Source of the DNA: Prorocentrum cordatum
Lineage: Eukaryota; Sar; Dinophyceae; Prorocentrales; Prorocentraceae
Direction: 5' to 3'
DNA length: 64,000 nt
Assembly: GCA_963575745.1 (NCBI GenBank)
Contig: CAUYUJ010006335.1
Coordinates: 785,262-849,261 of the forward strand
Below are positions 19,859 through 30,724 of this stretch, one piece after another. The notes beneath the pieces were generated by a model. The model was given only the letters and a program-made list of their open reading frames with translations. It made no database searches and was not told where the DNA came from. Each line of letters starts with the position of its first letter. Position 1 is the stretch's first letter. The position numbers and the translations under genes were made by a program.

Positions 19859-20133
19859 GCGTGATCCTGGATTGCGGCCGCCACGAGGTAGGGAACGGCA
19901 AGAAGGAGGACGACGACTGGTGGCTGGAGCTCTACGTGCTGCTCTCGCGCGCCACGCGCCACGAGGACCTCCTGCTCATGCGGGCGCCGCGCATCGAGTT
20001 CTTCCTGGCAGGGCCGCCGCAGGGCTTGCGGAAGCAGCTGGAGCAGTTTGCGGCGCGCACGAAGCGGTGCAGGAGGGAAGCGACGGCCCTCGCCAGGGAG
20101 CTCGGCTTCACCGAGTTCATCCGCGAGGCCTGA
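19859..20133 (+). CDS. Terminal exon of a Pif1/RecD-like helicase (fragment)
   Basis: The frame encodes GVILDCGRHEVGNG, then LYVLLSRATRHEDLLLMRAP, then FFLAGPPQGLRKQLEQFAAR, and stops at TGA 20131-20133. The YVLLSRA segment is the hallmark of the C-terminal UvrD_C_2-like motor motif in Pif1/RecD helicases, and the FFLAGPP tail resembles dinoflagellate members I know. The exon start is set at 19859 because a CAG acceptor (19856-19858) lies just before the homology; the open frame extends leftward through the satellite only because of its unit length. The Walker A and other helicase motifs are not in the window upstream, so earlier exons are either much farther away or lost. It could be a live terminal exon behind a satellite-filled intron or a stranded fragment. 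Confidence 0.6.
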
Positions 20134-20195
20134 CCTGAGGAGCGTCTCCCCCGAGCCGCGCCTTCTCTCGACTGCCCGACTAATTGTTTGGCCTC

Positions 20196-20274
20196 GCGCC
20201 GCGGACGACCCGCGCGCGTCGCTGGGACCCTCTCGGGGCGACCAGCGCGCGTCGCGGGAACTCCGTGCTGCGGG
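20196..20274 (+). repeat. 79-bp direct repeat, copy 1
   Basis: GC-rich block (gcggacgacccgcgcgcgtc, then gcgaccagcgcgcgtcgcgg) repeated at 20372-20450 with few differences, offset 176 bp. It lies just downstream of the helicase stop codon, in what would be its 3' flank. Confidence 0.85.
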
Positions 20275-20371
20275 GGGCCCGGCGCCTCGTTCGCCCGTCG
20301 TCGCTCTGCCCAGCGGTCAGAGACTTGCCCGCTATCAGCCAGCCAGTTAGCTAGTCAGCTCTCTCTGCTTC

Positions 20372-20450
20372 GCGCAGCGGACGACCCGCGCGCGTCGCTG
20401 GGACCCCGCCCGGGGCGACCAGCGCGCGTCGCGGGGACTCCGCGCTGCGC
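20372..20450 (+). repeat. 79-bp direct repeat, copy 2
   Basis: Second copy of the block at 20196-20274. Confidence 0.85.
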
Positions 20451-20813
20451 TGCGCCCGCAGCCTTGGATTTTGGAGTGCGCGGGCAAAGAGGAAGGAAAA
20501 GAAGAGCCGAAAGCGGGCGCGATCCTCGCAAGAGGCGTGCCGACATGGGCGTCGCGACGTGCGGACGCTGCCGTCGGGGTTCCCGCGGAAGCTGCCTGCG
20601 GCGGCCACGCCCAGTGTCACGTGTGTTCGGACAGGCATGCTCGAACCATTCACATTCATATACACTTACACTAGGCGTTTCCATGATCGCATTCATGCAA
20701 ATATATTCACTCGCGCGCAGACCCATTCATACTCAGATTCCCTCGCGCTCTGACTCACCCGCGTTCTTTCTCTCGTAATCAGATCTATCGTATTCCTTTG
20801 CGTTGTGTACCCC

Positions 20814-20872
20814 GCCACATTTCGGCACACCCCTCATGCGGTTCGTGGCCCCATAGGGAGCGCCACCGAAGA
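20814..20872 (+). repeat. Isolated partial unit of 90-bp satellite family 2
   Basis: Contains tttcggcacacccctcatgc, ttcgtggc, ccatagggag and gccaccgaag, matching about 58 bp of the satellite unit about 1.2 kb beyond the array end, with several changes. It looks like an old stray unit or the remains of an earlier array. Confidence 0.8.
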
Positions 20873-20954
20873 AGATACTCACAATTGCGATACTCACAAC
20901 TGCATATGGTTGGGTCCTTCGCCTGGATATTTTTTTTTGGGGGGGGTAAAAAAC

Positions 20955-21270
20955 CGCCATAGGGGCCATCTTGGAGGCCCCGTGAGCGATTTTGGGTCGA
21001 TCCTAGGGGCCTCTTGGGCCGTCTTAAGGTCGTCGGAAGGCCGAAAAGGGGCAGAAGCCAAAGTCCTTCAAAAACCGAAGGACCATCTTCGATTTTGGGC
21101 TCTTCGGGCCCTCCTGGAGGACCTCGTGGAGGCGCCTCGGGGGGATCTTGGGGGCCTTTTGGGCCGTCTTGAGCCATCTTGAGACTATATTGGGCCGTCT
21201 TGGGTGCATCTTGGGCCGTCTTGGAAGCATCTTTGGGCCATCTTGGAGGACCTAATGGGAGCCTCGGGGG
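20955..21270 (+). repeat. TCTTGG array with A-block
   Basis: Array with an A-block at about 21028-21120. It follows a short run of T8 G10 at 20931. Confidence 0.75.
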
Positions 21271-21396
21271 AAACGCCTCCGTGGCAAAACGTTGGACCCC
21301 ATATTTGCCAGGCTATCTGCCTGTGTGTCCCCCCTGACGCTGTGGAAACTCTCGGGGGAACATTTGGCGGAGGATGAGGGGGAGCATCAGATGAGG

Positions 21397-21515
21397 AGGG
21401 AAGAGGAGGAGGAGGAGGAGGAGGAGGAGGAGGAGGAGGAGGAGGAGGAGGAGGAGGAGGAGGAGGAGGAAGTGGAGTAGGAGGAATCGGAACAAGGAGG
21501 AGGAGGAGGAGGAGG
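21397..21515 (+). repeat. (GGA)n array
   Basis: Nearly pure GGA triplets to 21478, a short break, and more GGA to 21519, leading into TCTTGG sequence. Confidence 0.95.
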
Positions 21516-21675
21516 AGGAGGCCTCTTGGGAGCCTCTTGGGGAACTCTTAGAGCCGCCAGGAGAACTTCTGGGAGCCTCCCTGGCCAGTTGTTTCCCGGG
21601 TCGCTTTGGAAAGACTTCGGTGAACGCGTGGGGGATCAAAAAGAGGAGGAGAGGGAGGATCAGAAAAAAAATGAG

Positions 21676-21743
21676 ATGATGATGGTGATGATGAGGATGA
21701 TGATGATGACGATGATGATGATAACGATGACGATGACGATGAC

Positions 21744-21806
<63 letters not shown>

Positions 21807-21901
21807 ACTGATGATGCTGATGCTGATGCTGATGATGATGATGATGATGCTGATTCTGATGATGATGATGATGAGGATGATGAGGATGATGATGATGATT
21901 C

Positions 21902-21957
<56 letters not shown>

Positions 21958-22100
21958 ATGATGATGATGATGCTGATGCTGATGCTGATGCTGGTGATGA
22001 TGATGCTGAGGATGAGGAGGAGGATGAGGATGGGGAGGAGAGGGAGGAGGAGGAGGAGGAGGAGGAGGAGGAGGAGGAGGAGGAGGAGGAGGAGGAGGAA
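21676..22100 (+). repeat. (ATG/GAT)n then (GGA)n array
   Basis: GAT triplets with GCT variants to about 22010, then GGA triplets to 22100. Poly-Met/Asp and poly-His frames here are repeat artefacts. The sequence before it (ggaaagacttcggtgaacgc, 21609-21628) is the end of the 300-bp core module. Confidence 0.95.
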
Positions 22101-23360
22101 AAAGAGGAGGCGTCTTGGGCGCCTCTTGGGGCATTCGGGGCCTTTTGGAGCTTCTTGGGGGCCTTAGGGCGTTCGTGGCTTGTCTGACGCCGTCGGAGGC
22201 CGTCTTGGGGGCCTGCCTGGGTCGTCTTGGGGCCCTCTTAGGGGCATTTCAGGGCCTTCTTCGAGGCCATCTTAGGCGTCTTCGAGGCCTCTTGGGCCGT
22301 CTTGGGGCATTCTCGGGGCTGCCTTGGGAGCTTTTGGCGCTGTCATGGGGCCATCTGGGAGGCCTCGTGGGCGATCTTGGGGGCAAGCTTGAAGGCTTTT
22401 TGGGCCGTCTTGAGCCGTCGGAATGCCGAGAATAATCAAATGCCACAATCCGTCAAAAGTCTTAGGAACATCAATGAGTTTTACCTCTTCGGGCCCTCCT
22501 GGAGGACCTCTTGGAGACCTCTTGGCCCGTCATGGATACCGCTTGAGCGCCTCTTGGGCCATCTTGATGTCATCCCAGGCCGTATTGGGTGCATCTTGGG
22601 CCGTCTTGGAGGCATCTTGGGGCCATCGTAGCCATCTTGTACTCCATCTTGGCCATTTTGGAGGCTTCTTGGGGGCTTCTTGGGCTGTCATGGGGCCATC
22701 CTTGGGCCCTCGTGGGCGATCTTGGGGCGATCTTGGGGGCCTCTTGGGTCGTCTTGAGCCGTCGGAGTGCCGAGAAGGAGCAAATGCCAAACTCCTTCCA
22801 AAACATCAGGGACATCAACGATTTGGGCTCTTCGGACCCACCTGGAGGACCTCTTGGAGGGCTCTTGGCCCGTCTTGGAGGCCTCCTGGGGGCCTCTTGC
22901 GCCGTCTTGGGCCATCTTGAGGCCATCTTAGGCCGTCTTCGTCGCGTCTTGGGCCACCTGGGAGGCATTTTCAGTCAATCTGAGCCGTCTTCGACGCCAT
23001 CTTGGCCGTCTTGGAGGCCTCTTCGGGCCCTCTTGGGGCCGTCTTGGAGGCCTTTTTGGCCTTCATGGGGCCATCTTTGAGGCCTCGTGGACGATCTTGG
23101 GGCGATCTTGAGGGCCTCCTGGACCGTCTTGAGCCGTCGGAATGCCGAGAAGAAACAAGTGCCAAAATCCTTTAAAACCCTCAGGAAAATCAGCGATTTT
23201 GGCCTCCTGGAGGACCTTTTGGGGGCCTCTTGGGCCGTCTTGGAGGCTTCTTGGGCGAACTTGTATCTGGGACCCTCTTGGGCCGTCTGGGAGGCCGTCT
23301 TGGACCATCTTGGGCGAGCTTGAGGGCCATCTTGATCGTCTTGGAGGCTATCTTGAGCGG
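22101..23360 (+). repeat. Long TCTTGG array with three A-blocks
   Basis: Largest array of the family, with A-blocks near 22416, 22768 and 23136 at roughly 350-370 bp spacing. The spacing suggests a higher-order repeat made of one A-block plus a TCTTGG stretch. It leads into core module copy 3. Confidence 0.75.
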
Positions 23361-23361
23361 T

Positions 23362-23675
23362 CTAGGAGAATTTTTTGCGGACGTTGAGGTCGTTTGCGGG
23401 CCTGGAGTCTCTCCGGGGACCCCGGCGGGACGCGCCGGAGCCCCAGGGGGAGTTCTTTTGGAAAAGAACCAAAAGCAAAACCGAAATCATCTAGCACGCC
23501 AGGCACCCCTGTGATGAATCGACAGGGGGCTGCGGATCGAAGACGCCTATGGCGAATCACTGCCGCCCCCTGCCTTTTTGGAAGCGCCTATGTGGCCGAA
23601 CGTTGAGGCCAGACCTGCCAAGCTATCGGACCATGTGCTCCCCGAATCGGTTTTGAAAGCCTTCGGGGAACACGT
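23362..23675 (+). repeat. 300-bp core module, copy 3
   Basis: Matches 11692-11994 along its length, including gttcttttggaaaagaacc and the phrase ctagcacgccaggcacccct. Confidence 0.85.
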
Positions 23676-24385
23676 GGGCATCTTGAAGGTCATCTTGGCC
23701 GTCTGGAGGCCATTTTGACCCGCAAATGTCCAAACACTTCAAAAACCTAAGGATCATCACTGTTTTGGGCCTTTTCTGGTTTTCCTGGAAGCCCTCTTGG
23801 AGGCCTTGGGCCGTCTTGGGCCAGCTTCGAGCCAACTTCGGCCGTCGTGGTGGGCTCCTGGCCCATCTGACGCCGTCGGAAGCCGTTTTTTGGGGGGCCT
23901 GTCTGGGCCGACTTGGGGCCCTCGTGGGGTGCTCCAGGGCTGTCTTAGAGGCCATCTTGGGCGTCTTGGAGGCCTCTTGGGTCGTCTTTGTGCCCTCTTG
24001 GGGCCGTTTTGGGAGCCTCTTGGGCAATCCTGACGCCATCTTGGAGGCCTCTTGGGCGCTGTGGGGGCGATCTTGGGGGCCTCTTGGGCCGTCTAGGGTC
24101 GTCGGAAAGCCGAAAATGAGCAAATACGCAAAACCTCCAAAAAACCTAAGGAAAATCAATGATTTTGGGCTCTCTGGGCCCTCCTGGAGGACCTCTTGGA
24201 GGTCTCTTGGGCCTCTTGGGTACCTCTTGGGCCGTCTTGGGCCGTCTTGCAGGTTTCTTGAGCAAACTTGGAGACATCACCTCCTCTCTTGGGCCGACTT
24301 GGAGGCCATCTTGGACCATCTTGGGGGCCATCTTGGGCCAACGTGGCCATCTTGGAGGCCATCTTCAGCTGTCTGGGGCAGGAAA
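23676..24385 (+). repeat. TCTTGG array with A-blocks
   Basis: Array following core copy 3, with A-blocks near 23712 and 24098. Confidence 0.75.
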
Positions 24386-24560
24386 ACCGTTTGCAACCGG
24401 GTCTGTCGGGTGCCTGGCGGGACGGGCCGAAGCCCCAGGGGGAGTTCTTTGGGAAATAGAACCAATTCCAAAACCGAAATAGTTTAGCACGCCAGGCACC
24501 CCTGCGATGAATCGACAGGGGGCGGCGGATCAAATGGCCTTCGGCCCATCCTGCCACCGT
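24370..24560 (+). repeat. 300-bp core module, partial copy 4
   Basis: Contains agccccagggggagttcttt and tagcacgccaggcacccctg, then passes directly into the ggccttcggcccatcctgcc module that also occurs at 1420. The right half of the core is missing. Confidence 0.75.
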
Positions 24561-24586
24561 GACTGGGTTGTGGGTTCGTTGGGATC

Positions 24587-25135
24587 TCGTATGGGGGCCT
24601 CTCGAGGGCCTCTTGGAGGCAGTTTTGAAGCCTCCCAGGGCCGTTTCGGGGCCTCTTTTGGCCTCTTTTGGGCGTCCTTGGGGCCTCCTGGGGGGCCCTC
24701 TTGGGGCCTCTTGGTCGCCTCTTGGGGCCTCCTTGGGGGCCTCTTGGGGCGGAAAGGCTTGGATTTTCGGTTCGTGTTCCCTCTCTTGGGCCCCTTTTGT
24801 GGGCGTCTCAGGGCCGGCCCTTTTGGAACGTCTTGGGCGCCTTCTTGGGCCGTCTTGGGGCGCTCTGAGCCCGTCTTGGGGCTCTCTTGGGGGCTTCTTG
24901 GGCCGCCTTGGGGTGGTCTTGGGGTGGTCTTGGGGGCCTCTGGGGACGTATTGGAGCGCCGGGAAGCCGAACAGGCGAGAACGCCCAAATCCTGCAAAAC
25001 CTCTGGGGCCCTCTTGGGGTCCTCTTGGGAGGCCTCCCTCCTGGAGGTCTCTTGTGGTGTCTTGGAGGCCTCTTGGGCCATCTCGAGGCCATCTTGGGCG
25101 TCTTGGAGCGATCTTAGATTCCGGCGGACCCCAGG
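24587..25135 (+). repeat. TCTTGG array
   Basis: Array with units such as ggcctcttggggc and an A-block near 24955. The long Trp/Gly/Leu-rich frame through it is a repeat artefact. Confidence 0.7.
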
Positions 25136-25299
25136 CCGGCCCGGGGTGCCCTGGTCTGTCTAGGCCTTTGATGATTTACAGTTCTGGATGCAGCAGCAGC
25201 AGCACAGCCCTCTCAGTGTTGCATGAGCCTTGGGGCACTCCACTTCGTGCCAGAGGCACGGTGGCGGATATCCTTGTAGCCCCCTCTTTAGAAGAGTGT

Positions 25300-25410
25300 A
25301 TCAGCATCGACTAGCGCCTGGTAGTCGGTGAGATGCGCCGGTTTAGCTCCTTTTTTTGTATCTATTAGCGTCGACTCGCGTCGATTAGCGTCGGGGCAGC
25401 GAGAGGGAGG
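25300..25410 (+). repeat. GCGTCGATTAGC short repeats
   Basis: Several degenerate copies of a 12-nt motif (agcgtcgactcgcgtcgatt). The same motif is repeated at 53341-53416. Confidence 0.6.
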
Positions 25411-26030
25411 GATAGGCGCAGGATGGGATGCTTCGACCCCCAATCGCCCATGGATCGCCGACAATGTGATCGTTTTTATGTTATTTTATTGTTTTGCCCA
25501 TCGGCGCTGGCCCTTGGACCCCCCCTCCCTCCCCCTCTCCCCTCCGGAGTGGATCTTGGCTGTTTTCGCCTGTTTCGAGCAGGTGGAGTCCCTCCCTCAT
25601 AGGACGCACTGTCGCAAACACTCGCACTAAGCAGAGGTCCGGAGCCAGACCTCCCCCCATCCCCCCCTTTCCGCCCATTGTCGGAACGCCGAATTAAAAA
25701 CGCTTACAATTAGGGGTTTGATAGCCCCACCCATCCCAGGAACGTGCGGACTCCCTGTCGGCGGGAGGGCCCCTCGGGGGAGAGCCCACCAACCTCGACA
25801 TGAACAGGCTGTGGTCGATTTGGACATTTGGGACGCCCACATCGACCACAACCAGTACTGAGCTGGTTTCGGTGCTCTGACGATCGGTGCGCCCTCGATG
25901 TGGTTGTGGTCGCTTGCTGCCCCCGCGCAAGAGGGGAGGCAGCCGCCTGTGCTGTTGGAGGACGTCCTCGATCCCCGACCCTCCCCTCGGATTCTTGACC
26001 TAGCTCGATCCTCGATCCTCCTCGATCCGC
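25411..26030. other. Low-repeat spacer without recognised gene
   Basis: Ordinary-looking sequence with no domain that I recognise. At 25936-25970 it holds a truncated copy of the start of the exon-like island at 26038 (gtgctgttggaggacgtcct), a direct duplication of about 35 bp. Confidence 0.4.
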
Positions 26031-26037
26031 GAGGCAG

Positions 26038-26220
26038 CAGCCCGTGCTGCTGGAGGACGTCTTCCAGCTGCTGCGCGCGGAGCGCGCGGCCACGGACGCC
26101 GCGCTCGCCGAGGTGCGGAAGCAGCTCGACTGGCGCTTCGTGCACTTCGCCGAGGAGTTCAAGGCGGCGGGCGCCCCCGAGGAGGAGGAGGAGGAGGAGG
26201 AGGAGGAGGAGGAGGAGTAA
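26038..26220 (+). CDS. Exon-like coding island, helical, ending in poly-Glu
   Basis: After a CAG acceptor-like site (26035-26037) the frame reads QPVLLEDVFQLLRAERAATD, then AALAEVRKQLDWRFVHFAEE, then a run of Glu from the GAG array, and stops at TAA. The strong G/C third-position bias and the amphipathic, Leu/Ala/Glu-rich pattern look like a genuine coiled-coil exon and unlike the surrounding repeats. There is no ATG, so it would be an internal or terminal exon. No family recognised. Confidence 0.35.
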   Translation, partial: QPVLLEDVFQLLRAERAATDAALAEVRKQLDWRFVHFAEEFKAAGAPEEEEEEEEEEEEE

Positions 26221-26334
26221 AAATAATGCGAATAACAACAATAAGAAGAGGAGGAGGAGCAGGAGTTGCAGGAGGAGCAGGAGGAGGAGGAACAGGAGGA
26301 GGAGGAGGAAGAGGAGGAGGAGAATGAGGAGGAG
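26178..26334 (+). repeat. (GGA)n array
   Basis: GGA/GCA triplets with a short A-rich break near 26220. It overlaps the end of the exon-like island. Confidence 0.9.
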
Positions 26335-26995
26335 TGTGATTCCAAACGCGCATCAACGATGTTGCAATACACCCTCCCTCCAAGGTCCCTGTTCATAGGT
26401 CCGTCTGATAATTTGTTTCCATTGCAGGAGGTACCCCGTTGAAAGACAACCGTCTGAGAGAATCCCCAATAGTTCCAAAACGCCGTGCCTGTGATTTTAA
26501 CGCCGCGGAGCAATGTGACCGTTGCCTCTTGACAACCCATCCTGGGACGTCCACACAGCGAATCAGCATGATTGTTGTGTCCTGGCAATCCCAAATCGCG
26601 TCAGAACACAATTCCTTGGCCTTCATCCCCTCGACATTCTTCAAACTGCTGCAAACTTGTTACAGTGGATGCGCGCGACGCTACAGCGATACTCCCATTT
26701 TGAAAGTGTCCCGCGCTCCATCCTTGATGTTGGTGCGAACTTTTCAGACGAATGTGCGCGGCGCCTAGTCGAGGGCCACATTTTGAAACGTACCAGCCCT
26801 CCATCCTGTGACACAGCTGGGGATTGTTCAGACGAATCTGCGCGGCGCTAAGACGACAGCCACATTTTGAAAATAACCGGACATTGCTGAACATGTTGCA
26901 AGCTTTTTGCAGACGAATCTGCCAGGCCGAAGGTGCGATCAACATTTTCAACATGACCCGCCCTCCATTCTTGAAGCTGTTGCGAATTCCTGACG
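26335..26995 (+). repeat. Degenerate ~78-nt repeat block, locus 1
   Basis: It opens with catcaacgatgttgcaatac and ccaaggtccctgttcatagg, which match 51280-51332 in diverged form. Then about five degenerate units follow, each with gcgcggcgc, gccacattttgaaa and ccctccatc. The whole block recurs at 51270-51950, in both cases between triplet arrays. Confidence 0.7.
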
Positions 26996-27139
26996 CCATG
27001 CTCGACTCGAGGCTGTCGGATGCTATCTTGAGCCATGCTCAGCTATCTTGGGCCATCGTCTGGTTGTCTTGCGGCCTCTTGGAGGTCTGTCGGAGGGTAC
27101 CTTGAGCCATGGTCGACCTTTTAGGACCATGTCTTGGGA

Positions 27140-27695
27140 GTTGGAGGAGGAGGAGGAGGGTGAGGAGGAGGAGGGAGAGGCGGAGGAGGAGGAGGAATGT
27201 TGATGATACGCATTCTAAGAAATACTACCAGCACCAGTACTAACACTCATAATGCGAATGCCAAGAGTAGCCGGAAGAGGGGGAGGAGGATGAGGACGAT
27301 GATGATGATGATGACGATGATGATGATGATGTTGATGCTGATGCTGATGTTGATGCTGATCCTGCTGATGATGCTGATGCTGCTGCTGATGCTGATGATG
27401 CTGCTGATGCTGATGCTGATGCTGATGGATGATGATGACAATGATGATGAGATGATGATGATTATGATGATGGTGATGATGCTGATGCTGATTATGATGA
27501 TGATCATGATGATGATGATGCTGATGCTGATGCTGATGCTGATGCTGCTGCTGCTGATGAAGATGCTGATGATGATGATGATGATGATGATGATGAGGAT
27601 GAGGATGAGGATGATGATGATGATGATGGTGCTGATGCTGATGCTGATGCTGATGCTGATGCTGCTGGTACTGATGCTGCTGCTGTTGATGATGT

Positions 27696-27754
<59 letters not shown>

Positions 27755-27755
27755 C
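27140..27755 (+). repeat. (GAG)n/(GAT)n array
   Basis: GAG triplets, a short unique link at 27196-27280, then a long GAT/GCT array ending at 27752. Preceded by a short TCTTGG stretch at 26995-27130. Confidence 0.95.
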
Positions 27756-28045
27756 TTGTGCCCCGCGGGTATGATCTGGCCTTTGCATCCGCTTCTTCCG
27801 CTCTGCAGGCTTTAGGGTTCAGGAGTTTAGGGAGGCCTTCGGCTTTCTGCTGGCCACTCTCTCAGCCCTTTGAGAGTGGTCCTCTTTCGACACCTGGCCT
27901 CCAGTCGCCCGAGGATTGCCATCGGAGGGGCTTCCGCCCAAGGTGGCCGTGACGGGCGAGTGCTTCCTGCTGGTCGAGCGGCTGAGTCGCCCCTCGTAGT
28001 GGCGGCGGAGGCAGCGGGGGCGGCCTGTACCTGTCCGTCCTCGTC

Positions 28046-29074
28046 GTGCCCGTTTGCGGGGCGCCTTCCTCTCTGCTGTGGGTGTCGGGCGCGGCCGGAT
28101 TCAGCCCACGACGTCCGCACGCGTGTGCACCGACTGCCCCACCACGGACAGTGACGATGGCCACGCCCGCGGGGGTTCAGCACCTGGAGGTCGTTGTTCG
28201 GGTCCTCGTCTGTTACCTCCTTAGCGCGGGCGAGGCGGCGGTGGGATGTCCTGAGCGGGTCCCGCTGGCCCGCCTCGTGTGCACCAATTAGGTCGTCTTT
28301 TCGTGGGACTTTGACATCTTCGAGGAAAACCTGGGCGAGAGTGACGGGCGTCAGAAGTTCGGTACGGGAGGTGCGGTGCCTGCCGCGGTTCGGGGCGCGC
28401 CGGCGTCCCTCCCCGTCCCCTTCACGTTCGAGAAGGATCCCCAGTACGACATGGACTTTGTCGAGGCGCTGTTGGCGCATATGGGCGAGTGGTTCCAGAT
28501 CGCCATCGACAGGTGCCTGTTCCCGCTGACGGACGACACGTTGTTGGGGGAGGGTCTCGAGGGTTCGGTGGAACCTACGGGAACAGTGGCGGCGGAGGCT
28601 TCGTGCATCCTGTCCGCAGAGAGGGACTGGGTACGCTGCCACCGTCGCTCGTCTTCGGACGCCTGGCATGCGAGGAGTGAGGTCGACTTCGGCACCGATT
28701 TGGAGATCAAAGGGCCACGGTCGACTCGCCGCGCGGCGGTCCGCATCCACGAGGGGCGCCAGGAGCCTGTTCGGTATTACTACGGGTGGCGCTACACGCT
28801 GGGATTGGCGGCTTCGGATGTGGAGGTTGACGAACGCCTGCGGCTGTCCCAGCTGATGGAGGCTCTGCTGACGGTTGACCTCGGTCAGGTCGGCGCCCTG
28901 GTGGCCTTCGAGCTGAGCGTTCGCCGCCACCAGATGTATGAGAGCGCGTGCGAGGATCCCTTGCGCCAGGTGGACACGGGCCCCGCCGATGGCGACGACT
29001 GGCTCATCGAGCGCTCGCTGTTCCGGGGCATTGAGAACCTGCGCAGCAGCGACTTCGTGAGGGCTTGGTGTTGA
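28046..29074 (+). pseudogene. Gag-like ORF of DIRS-like element
   Basis: One frame runs from 28046 with an in-frame TAG at 28289-28291 and continues to TGA at 29072. The second part contains TFEKDPQYDMDFVEALLAHM, then RYYYGWRYTLGLAASDVEVD and, near the end, FELSVRRHQMYESACEDPL followed by a Trp/Leu-rich segment, DDWLIERSLFRG. The last segment matches my memory of a conserved block in the first protein of dinoflagellate retroelements of this class, where a short stretch leading to a KE/RKARE motif should follow; that part is lost here after a frame change. Its role is presumed structural (RNA packaging). The frame is well preserved apart from the stop. Confidence 0.5.
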
Positions 29075-29169
29075 TGGTGCCCACCACCCCGCGCTGCGGC
29101 CCTGGCCATGGGCATCGACACCCCGTCGGCGAAGCATGCCGCCACGGAGAAGAGGGGTGATCAGGGACG

Positions 29170-29560
29170 ATGTGGTCGAGCATGACCGTCGTCCCCCTTT
29201 CATTCTTGCGCCGCTGCGATGGGGGTCTATGTGCTCCGCCTCCTCGAGGGCAAGCTGCAGGGTTTCAGGGGTTGGCGGTGGGTGCTGCCCTGGGGCGTTT
29301 TCAAGCTCCACATGACGCGTCAACGGGTGTCCTGTCAATTTCTCTGTCTGCCGCCTCAGGAGTTTTGCTGTGTGTGTGTGCGTGTGTGTGTGGGGGGGGG
29401 GGGTCCAGCGGCGCGGGGCTCTCGCAGAGTCAGCGACGCCGGCTGCGGCGCCGTCGAGCGCAGGAGGGGTGGCTCTTCGAGGGTCTCCGAGCCTTGAACG
29501 AGCTAGGAGCTTCGGAGGCTACTTCTTCTTCGCCCCTTCTCGTAGATCGTTGCGTAGGTT
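29170..29560 (+). pseudogene. Linker upstream of RT (SQRRR motif)
   Basis: The frame from 29170 carries LSQSQRRRLRRRRAQEGWLF and then GLRALNEL, a basic segment followed by a conserved LN that precedes the reverse transcriptase in related dinoflagellate elements. A short GT/GGGG tract at 29369-29402 disrupts the sequence before it. Confidence 0.5.
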
Positions 29561-29564
29561 TTAG

Positions 29565-29960
29565 TTGTTTGTTATTTTGTTCGGTGGCGTGGGTCAGCGG
29601 CTTCCCCTCCCTGTCGCGCCCGAGGAGGTTGCCGCTCGTAAGCGCGATTTTGGAGGCAACCTCTTCCTGGATCCTGTCTCTCGGGGTCGGCCTCGACTTC
29701 TTGGAGAGTTCGCTGCTGAACTCTGGGGCGCTGGCGTTTTGGAGGCTAGCGAGGATGTGCCCGAAGAGAGAAGCATGTTTTTCGTGCGCGAGAAATCTGG
29801 CGCGCTCCGAATAATCTGGGATACCTCCCGTGGTCGTCCTGCCCTCGGGGGAAGCTCTTGCCTATTCAGAGTGCGCCCCATGTAGTTCCCGTTTTGCATG
29901 GGGGGGGGGGGGGGGGGATGTTGAATGTTGCCATTGCCAGGTTGAGCCCCGTAGCCAGTG

Positions 29961-30042
<82 letters not shown>

Positions 30043-30600
30043 CCTCGGCCTGCCTTTGATCCCCGCGGTCCACCTTCCCGCTCGCCTCGTTGCTGCTTTG
30101 CCGGGGGCTGCTCGAAATCGCGGGTGGGCTCGCCTCCGTGCCCGCGCGGTGCCAATGGGGTGGACCTGGGCCGCGGCTCTCGCGCAGGCGGCGAATGCCC
30201 ATCAACTTAGAGACGTGAATCCCGGGGCCCCGTGGATTTTAGACAAGGCACCTCTCCCGCCCCTTGGCGACGTCGGGTCGCTGCGCGGATTATGCACATA
30301 TAGCTTCGCGTGTCTGCGCGCGGGCCCCGTCGTCGCGGAGGGCGCCGTCGCGGGGGCGAAGGAGAAACTGGAGGAGAGGGGGGTCGTCTCGTCGTTGGAG
30401 GCCGCGAGCCTTGGGAGACGCGACTTTATCGGCTTCGCGCTCGTGGGGTCGACGGGGCAGTGGCGTCCAAATACCAATCGCCTCTGGAAGGTGAAGCTCG
30501 CGTGTGATCATCTTCTGGAGAGCGGTGGGGGCGTTGCTGGGCAGGAGTTGGAGAGGTTCGTGGGTCGCGTCGCCCTCTTCTTCTCGTTGGCCCCCGAGCT
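29565..30600 (+). pseudogene. Reverse transcriptase of DIRS-like element, interrupted
   Basis: The frame from 29565 gives fingers and motif A-like sequence: LPLPVAPEEVAARKRDFGGN, then RSMFFVREKSGALRIIWDTS at residues 70-88, matching the FFV-KK-G-RLI-D pattern. After a frame change and the 78-nt poly-T (29965-30042), the frame from 29858 continues with AVPMGWTWAAALAQAANAH, the PMGW motif. Where the catalytic YVDD/YVDN should lie, the protein reads LCTYSFACLRAG, so the catalytic Asp pair is gone. The following LGRRDFIGFALVGSTGQWRP and GQELERFVGRVALFF match the thumb/connection region. The copy cannot be active. Confidence 0.65.
29965..30042 (+). repeat. Poly-T, 78 nt, inside RT
   Basis: Seventy-eight uninterrupted T (equal to poly-A on the minus strand). 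It lies in the middle of the reverse transcriptase. A minus-strand poly-A tail from an inserted processed sequence or a homopolymer expansion could both explain it; no inserted body is evident beside it. Confidence 0.95.
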
Positions 30601-30617
30601 GTGGCGTGTGATGGAGA

Positions 30618-30618
<1 letters not shown>

Positions 30619-30662
<44 letters not shown>

Positions 30663-30723
30663 CGTGCGTGTGTGTGTGTGTGTGTGCTTGTGTGTGTGTG
30701 TGTGTGTGCGTGCGTGCGTGTGT
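30619..30723 (+). repeat. (GT)n microsatellite between RT and RNase H
   Basis: GT dinucleotides with GCGT interruptions, about 105 nt, replacing the short junction between RT and RNase H. It gives Cys/Val-rich frames of no meaning. Confidence 0.95.
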
Positions 30724-30724
30724 T

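Noticed and set aside
18594-19864. Frames of 260-320 residues through the second satellite
   Set aside because: Same cause as above; the array is identical in sense on both strands, and only the part after 19859 has a protein domain.
24559-25314. 251-residue Gly/Trp/Leu-rich protein
   Set aside because: It is a translation of the TCTTGG array and reads open in more than one frame.
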